DNA from: Castor canadensis
Taxonomy: Eukaryota > Chordata > Mammalia > Rodentia > Castoridae
Assembly: GCF_047511655.1 (NCBI RefSeq)
Contig: NC_133386.1
Coordinates: 170,645,146-170,709,145 of the forward strand
Reading direction: 5' to 3'
Length of the DNA: 64,000 nucleotides
The notes under the pieces are model-generated. The model made no database searches, had not been told where the DNA came from, and saw nothing but the letters and a program-made list of their open reading frames with translations. The stretch's first letter is position 1, and each line of letters begins with the position of its first letter. Made by a program: the position numbers and the translations under genes. This document shows, one piece after another, positions 58,743 through 64,000 of the stretch.

Positions 58743-59097
58743 TATCTTATTGCTCCTAGCTGACAGCCCACACCTGAAATGCAGGAGTTGTGAAGTTTAT
58801 GAAAGTCTTTTATGTGACAGAGAATGCTGAAAAGAATCCCAGTGGCCCACTCACCTGAGCATCATACTATTTTAACTACATTCAAAGCAACAGAAGGAGA
58901 TACCTGAGGGTTGCCAAGAACCCACTTAAGTTGTCACTGCAAAGCTGACCCTCCATGGAGCAGAAAAGCAGGTAACCTCTTCTAGCCACATGCCCTTCTC
59001 TCTTAAACTTCTCCCTCAAATGGGCCTTCCCTCTGCATAGCACTGGTCTTCCAAGTCTCCCAGATCCCCTTCTCTTATCCAAAGTGATCACACTAAT

Positions 59098-59103
59098 TTT
59101 ATT
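59098..59103 (-). promoter_or_regulatory. CD59: CD59 proximal poly(A) signal AATAAA
   Basis: TTTATT on the + strand, 127-132 bases past the stop codon. The minus-strand context GAAAGAATAAAATTAG matches what I remember of the human CD59 3' UTR at the corresponding place, so it appears conserved. Human CD59 uses several sites, and longer messages extending left are likely. Confidence 0.65.
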
Positions 59104-59229
59104 CTTTCCTGACAGGATCCAGGAGGAAAATAAAGAAGGCTTTGGTGTACTGCAGAAGCAGGAGCAGCAGCACAGAAATGGGGCAGATACAGATGGGAGG
59201 AGCTTAGGACAATCCCTCCTGAGGTTGAC

Positions 59230-59441
59230 TTAGAGACAAAGGTTCCAGATTGCGGCCAGAAACGGGGTTGCCAGCAGCAGAGTCTTCCCTGACAAGGGGG
59301 CTGCCCTTTCGCCACTAATTTCACCGTTACACATATCCTCCTGGCAGCATTTGTACTGGACTGCTCGCTCATCTAGTCTGTTCAAAATGAAGGTGGTGTC
59401 ACAGCTCGAAAACCTCCAACACATGCGATAGACTCGAGATT
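59230..59441 (-). CDS. CD59: CD59 last coding exon
   Basis: Encodes the last 69 residues (SRVYRMCWRFSSCDTTFILN to FLAAIWNLCL, stop TAA at 59230-59232). CD59 is a small GPI-anchored cell-surface protein that binds C8 and C9 and blocks assembly of the complement membrane attack complex. The exon holds the second half of the Ly6/uPAR fold. It aligns to human without gaps up to the CCxxxxCN motif (CCQEDMCN). Trp40, Arg53 and Glu56, known as important for C8/C9 binding in human CD59, are all present (CWRF, NRLDE). The C-terminus LLLATPFLAAIWNLCL is the hydrophobic GPI signal. The linker before it is shorter than in human and lacks the Asn used as the human anchor site. The acceptor is a CT microsatellite ending CCACAG. 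The first exon codon is split (AA completes it). Earlier exons lie right of the window. Confidence 0.96.
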
Positions 59442-59443
59442 CT

Positions 59444-59468
59444 GTGGAGAGAGAGAGAGAAAGAGAGA
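59444..59468. repeat. (GA)n / (CT)n microsatellite at the CD59 acceptor
   Basis: GGAGAGAGAGAGAGAAAGAGAGA on +; on the minus strand it supplies the CT-rich polypyrimidine tract directly before the CCACAG acceptor. Confidence 0.92.
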
Positions 59469-59714
59469 CGTAGGGTAAGAAGTCATATGGCTAAAGGTCT
59501 GCAGCTGCTGCTGAATCTTCCATTCTACTTTGTCGAACTTACCCTGTGGAAGGAAAGATGTCTGAGCAAGAGTAGTCATGCCAGCTGGCTTGTAAAGGAG
59601 CACAATTAAAATGATAAATGTGTAGATGGAACTTTTCCATAAAACCCAAGTCTCATCAGAGCCTGTATAGTTGAGGGGGGATGACAACTGGCGGGGGGGA
59701 GGCAACAGGCATTT

Positions 59715-60150
59715 ATTTATACTATTGTTTAGGAGAGAAATTTGGTATGATCAGCCAAGATTTTCAACACATACTTCCTTTGACTCAGCATTCCATTTTT
59801 AGAGTTTACCATGAAGTTAATTGTGAAAGCATTGAAATGCTCAAGAATGGTCACTGCAGTGCTATCTGTACAGCAAGAAGCTAAAAAAGTAAACAATGTT
59901 AATTAAAGTATTTGACCAGGAAGGCAGGGGCAGGAGGATGTGAGTTCAAGGTCAGCCTGGGTTACATAATGAGTTTAAGGTAAGTCTGGGCTACAGAGCA
60001 AGACCCTGTCTCAAAAAAAAAAAAAAAAAGTGTTTGAAGAAATTATGGAAAAATTGCTTGCAATGGAAATCCATGCAGATAAGCAATGATGCCTTTAAGT
60101 ACAGGCCTAGAAAGAGCCTGAGTTTAAAAAACAAAATAAGAAACAACTAG
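59715..60150 (+). mobile_element. Old LINE-1 fragment split by a B1
   Basis: 'cttcctttgactcagcattccatttttagagtttacc' and 'gaatggtcactgcagtgctatctgtacagc' look like diverged L1M ORF2 C-terminal sequence. The piece is interrupted by the SINE at 59918-60029 and may continue to about 60150. Confidence 0.5.
59918..60029 (+). repeat. B1-like SINE, partial, with poly(A)
   Basis: 'gcaggaggatgtgagttcaaggtcagcctgggttac' through 'agagcaagaccctgtctc' and a 17-base A run. The left end of the monomer is missing or rearranged, and there is an internal duplication of the 'gtctgggctaca' segment. Confidence 0.82.
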
Positions 60151-60455
60151 CCTCCGGCTCCTGCTAAAAGCTGGAGCCACTGTCTCCCTCCAGTTACCGT
60201 CATGATTATCTACCTGGGGGAGATGTTCTCTGACACAAGACCCAGGGAGCTCGAAGAGGCTGTGCCTGAAGGAGGAGGATGGTCTGTGGGGGAAACTGAT
60301 TAGTGGCTCATTGGTAGAAATGCCTCTACTGAAGGTCCTGCGGGGGAAGGTATCTGCACATAGTAATTGCTGGTACTCAATGGCCTTGAGCCATCACTTG
60401 CAGGAAACCAGCTTCACAGAAGAAGCTTACAAGAAGTACATAAAGATTACATGAT

Positions 60456-60690
60456 GCTGGGTGCATATCTGTAATCCTAGCTACTTGAGAGGCTGAGATT
60501 GGGAAGATCGTGGTCAAGGCCAGCTTGGGCAAACAGTTCAAGAGACCCCCCCACCCCATGTCCAAAATAACCAGAGGAAAATGGACTGAAGGTATGGCTC
60601 AAGTGGTAGAGCATCTGCTTTGCAAGCACATAGTCCTAAATTCAAACCCCAGCCCCACCAAAATAAATAAATACATACATACATACATAA
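60456..60690 (+). repeat. Composite SINE with (ACAT)n tail
   Basis: B1-like half from GCTGGGTGCATATCTGTAATCC and tRNA-like half 'gtatggctcaagtggtagagcatctgctttgcaagcac', 'aattcaaaccccagccccacc'. The tail evolved into AAAT and ACAT tandem units at 60660-60690. Confidence 0.88.
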
Positions 60691-62110
60691 AAGATGCAGA
60701 AAAATAGATAAATTGGACTTTGGTAAAATTTAAAACTTGTGTGCTTTAAAGGACATATTAAAAAAATAAAGACAACCAACAGAAAGGAAGAAAATGTTTG
60801 TAAATATTATGTTAAGAGCTTAGCATCCAGAATATATAAAATATTCTTTTGGGTGGGGAGGGAGACAGGCTCTTACTATGTTAGCCTAGGCTGGCTTCAA
60901 AGTCGAAATCCTCCTGCCTACACCTCATGGGTGCAAGGATTACAGTTATGTACCACCACACCCAGCTTTATAATATATTTCTTTCTTTCTTTTTTTCCTT
61001 TTCCTTCCCTCCTTCCCTTCTTTTTGAAGTATTAGGATTTGAACTCAGGGCCTCATGCTCTACCATTTGAGGCATTCCACTGGCCCTGTTTTGTGTTGAA
61101 TATTTTTGAGATAGGGTCTGCTGAACCATTTCCTGGGGCTGGCTTCAAACCACAATCCTCCTAATCTCTGCTTTTGCTGTAGCTAGAATTACAGGTGTGA
61201 GCCACCAGCACCCAGCTATATTTCTAATTCCATAACAAAAAGATAAATATCCCAAATAAAATATGGGCACAATGTTTGAATAGACATTTCTCATTCAAAT
61301 GGGCAAAAAACACTTTGAGAGGATTATCAATCTCATTAGTCATCAGGAAAATCAAAATTGTGCGATAGCCCTCATGCCCACCTACCAGGAGGACTAAGAT
61401 CAAGAAAATGGAAAAATAGCAAATGTTGGCAAAGAAGCAGAAAAACTGGAACACTCAAACATTGCTGGAGGGAGGAGGAAATGGTATGGATAACTTGGAA
61501 AAGTTTGGCAGTTCCTCAAAAAACTTAAAAACACAGTTACCATATGAACAAGCAATTCTACTCCCTGGTATACAAAACTGAGATACACACACACAAAAAA
61601 GCTTGTGCAAAAATGTTCATAGTAGCATTATCCAAAATAGCTAAAAGTGGAAACAAACCAACTGCTCATCGAATTGTAAATGGATAAATAAACCCTATAA
61701 TGGATTATTATTTGTTCATAACAAGGAATTAAATACTTGCTTGTATTTAATTCAAATAATTGATACTTGCTACAGCATGAGTGAACCTGTAAAACATTAA
61801 ACTTAATGAAAGAAGCCAGTCACAATGGACCAGGATACTGTATGGTTCAGTTTATATGATGTGCTCAGAATAGGCAAATTCATGAAAGCAAAAAGATTAA
61901 GGAGCTGCCAGGGAATATGGAAAGGAGGAATGGAGACTGACTGCTAAAAGATAAGGGGGTTCTTTTGGGAGTGAAAAAAATGTCCTAGAATTGAATAGTG
62001 GTGATACTGTTACAACCTTGTGGTATACTAGGAGCTACAGAATTGTACACTTTAAAATGTAAATAATTTTCTGGTGTGTAAATTATAACTCAACAGCAAC
62101 AATAAAAACC
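60691..62110 (+). mobile_element. Old LINE-1 (L1M) 3' end, interrupted by SINEs
   Basis: The ORF2 end and 3' UTR are recognisable: 'gataaattggactttggtaaaatttaaaacttgtgtgc', 'gaatagacatttctc', 'ttggcagttcctcaaaaaactt', 'gttcatagtagcattatcc', 'gaaagaagccagtcaca' and 'gaattgtacactttaaaatg', ending near 'aattataactcaacagc'. A SINE cluster at 60849-61218 splits it. It is diverged and coding is lost. The element probably predates the SINE by a long time. Confidence 0.88.
60849..61218 (-). repeat. SINE cluster inside LINE-1, minus strand
   Basis: A B1-like unit (60849-60966, 'gcctaggctggcttcaaagtcg', 'ggattacagttatgtaccaccacacccagc') is followed by a CTTT/CCTT-rich tail and a composite SINE (61022-61218, 'tattaggatttgaactcagggcctc', 'attacaggtgtgagccaccagcacccagc'). 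Confidence 0.85.
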
Positions 62111-63561
62111 CTAGATGCAGAAGAGTACGTGTAAACAAAGTGTTTATGTATAGAGTAAACAAAGTAATTTTTCTCCAGAAAGATTATATATTATCATCAT
62201 AGAATACCCTTCATTCATGTTTCCACATGATTTGAGATTTTTTAAAAAAAGTCATATGGATGACTTTTTTATTTTAAAGATTTTTAAGTTTTGTTTAAGA
62301 ATCATTCAGTAATATAGGAACAGTTTCCACAAGAACATACCACTATGGTCCCATTTTTAGAATAATATGCTTAAGCATATAGAAAAATAAGGGCAGACAT
62401 ACATATGCCAAGGATCTTATAGTGATTTTTCTAATATTCATAAAAAGCATGTTGAATAAAAACATATTAGTTGAAAGAGATGTTAAGGTACATTTTCCTG
62501 TCCCCAAATAACTGAGTGTCCATGTGCCAGGCCCTGTGCTAGATATTAGGGACACACAGATACAAGAAGGACAGTGCTTGCCCTGAGATAATTTTTTCTG
62601 TGCTGGAAAGAAAAAAGTATAGACATCTATTTCCTTATTTAAGGCTTGTGACTAATTTAAACGATCCCATTCAAAGCTTGGAGCAAAACACTTCTAAGTT
62701 CATAACTCAGGTATAAACTGTCCTGCCCTCTCTTCCTCAGGAAGGTTGTTACTGGTATTGGACCAGAGGCTGCTGTTCTGGAGGACAAGTGACTGCTTTA
62801 TGTAATAGTAACAAGCAAAATAATAACAAGTAAAAGTATCAAAGCTACCATAATTTGAATGAGGGGAGCCTAACAGCTTGGCGTAAACAGAGTAATTTAT
62901 TAGTAATTGCTACCAATTAATCACCTACTGTGCATCCTGCAGTGTTCCAAGCACTTTACTTGAATTATGGCATTTGAACGCCACTTATGATTATTTGAAT
63001 GACCACCAAAGCCAGCATCACAATCACTGCCCCCCCACAAAAAAGTGGGTTCTATCAGAATCATGGAGGTTCTCTCCTGCTTGGCAGATCCTCCACATTG
63101 TTTTTAAAGACTTCGCTCGAATCTGCCTAAAGCAACAGTCTCAGACTGTCCTACACCACCCCAAGTGTGGTCCTTATTCACAATGCCATCATCACACAGT
63201 GGCCATTTGGCACCATCATCAGAGGCTCCCCCGAGACTCTTAAGTCCATTCACTATGCTGTCCACTGCTGAGAGGCCAAGAAATGATGGATGAGTTAGCA
63301 CCAACAGCTGTTTCTCTTCTAGACTTTACACAGCACTCTTACTGTCTTTTGTAACTGCCCAATGACCCTGGAGGTAAGTATTCCCGTTTCACAGCTGGGG
63401 AAAACTGGCTGAAGTGATTTCCCCTTGTGATGCCTGGTCTTTGACTCAGGTTTTAGACAGTTCGCTCTGCCTCCGCCAGACTGACCTTAGTCAGAGCTGG
63501 AGAGGGATTAGGGGATCTGTTAATATCTGCTTTACCGTAAGGCCATAATATCTGTAAAGTG

Positions 63562-63868
63562 ATCCCTTGGTATCCACAGGGAATTGGCGCCAGAACCTCT
63601 CAAGGACACCAAAATCTGAGGATGCTTAAGTCCCTTAGGTTCCTTAAATGGTATAGTATTTGCATATAACCTATGTATTCGCCTGTATATGCTAAATGAC
63701 TGCTTATTATACCTAACATAATGTAAACACTATGTGAACCGTATTGTTTAGGGAATAATGACAAGGAAAAATAATCTTTACGTGTTTGATACACACAAAA
63801 TATTTTAAAAATATTTTTGACCCATGGTTGGTTGAATCCCTGGAGTGAAACCCACTGGCAAACTGTAT
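63562..63868 (+). mobile_element. MER2 DNA transposon fossil, second copy
   Basis: 'gatcccttggtatccacagggaattgg', 'caccaaaatctgaggatgcttaagtccc', 'gtattgtttagggaataatgacaaggaaaa', 'ggttggttgaatccctggag' and the end 'ggcaaactg'. Near full length and in the same orientation as 8605-8942. Confidence 0.85.
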
Positions 63869-64000
63869 TTTGAGAACTGCTGGTTATCAGATGAATGTTC
63901 TGGGGCTTATGTTCATGAGAAGAAAATGTTTGCAATTCACATTACTTTAAACATATATGTGCGTATGTATATATACACATATGTGGGGAGTGGATTAAAG

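Larger units (their letters stand above)
47501..59097. other. Intergenic / CD59 downstream region
   Basis: Between the C11orf91 promoter and the CD59 proximal poly(A) signal. CD59 messages in human have several alternative, long 3' UTRs, so the right part may be transcribed from the minus strand; TTTATT (minus AATAAA) at 56155-56160 is one possible distal signal. Contents recognised: dinucleotide repeat, young LINE-1, two LTR fossils, SINEs, MER-type DNA transposon, MIR (about 52285-52510), MaLR LTR. The stretches 51960-52280, 53090-53540, 53630-55090 and 55980-57010 carry nothing else I can name. Confidence 0.6.
59442..64000 (-). other. CD59: CD59 intron (3' part)
   Basis: The minus-strand acceptor is at 59442-59444. 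I searched the translations for the upstream exon (LQCYNC...DACL type) on the minus strand and did not see it, so the intron should run past the window edge. It contains old LINE-1 pieces, a B1, a composite SINE, a SINE cluster, MIR-like pieces (about 62510-62580, 63330-63430) and a MER2. The 62.1-63.3 kb part is otherwise unassigned. Confidence 0.8.

Noticed and set aside
63046-63240. Possible upstream CD59 exon in the right part of the window
   Set aside because: The minus-strand translations show no Cys pattern of the Ly6 N-terminal half (LQCYNC...), and no acceptor-exon-donor arrangement was found.

Overview
This is nuclear DNA of a placental mammal, almost certainly a rodent. The exons are small and obey GT/AG splicing, they are separated by long introns, and SINEs, LINE-1s and fossil LTRs fill much of the rest. 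The abundant composite SINE (a B1-like left half joined to a tRNA-derived right half with a recognisable B box ending in GTTCAAACCCC) and a young LINE-1 with a G-rich 3' UTR fit a beaver-type (castorid) rodent. That species call is inference from remembered repeats, not a search.

Three protein-coding genes are supported, and together they match the human 11p13 order KIAA1549L - C11orf91 - CD59. (1) The last five coding exons of KIAA1549L lie on the + strand (3359-3709, 16695-16792, 19009-19157, 21584-21735, 26754-27035). Their splice phases join without a break and encode about 343 residues of the cytoplasmic tail of this large single-pass membrane protein. A long, SINE-poor 3' UTR follows, probably to about 32.77 kb. 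(2) The complete C11orf91 homologue lies on the - strand: exon 1 at 46687-47176 inside a CpG island, and a 27-codon exon 2 at 45499-45584, giving 191 aa. (3) The last coding exon of CD59 lies on the - strand (59230-59441). It carries the second half of the Ly6/uPAR domain and the GPI signal, with a proximal poly(A) signal at 59098-59103. The earlier CD59 exons are not seen and should lie to the right of the window.

The remainder is intron and intergenic DNA rich in repeats. It holds two copies of the same young LINE-1 subfamily (7082-7570 +, 48412-49539 -), older LINE-1 pieces (5.4-6.2 kb, 14.2-15.9 kb, 59.7-60.15 kb, 60.7-62.1 kb), and about 20 SINEs or SINE clusters. It also holds two MER2 DNA transposon fossils, Tigger-type and MER5-type pieces, many MIRs, several ERVL-MaLR and ERV1-like LTR fossils, and simple repeats.

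The three genes do not form a known pathway; they are neighbours by conserved synteny. CD59 is the complement membrane-attack-complex inhibitor, KIAA1549L is a poorly characterised membrane protein and C11orf91 is uncharacterised. I found no tRNA or rRNA genes, no CRISPR array, and no convincing undescribed system. The items most worth a second look are the microsatellite used as the CD59 splice-acceptor pyrimidine tract, the altered CD59 GPI-attachment region, the PDZ-type C-terminus of KIAA1549L, and an unassigned stretch at 32.8-34.1 kb.
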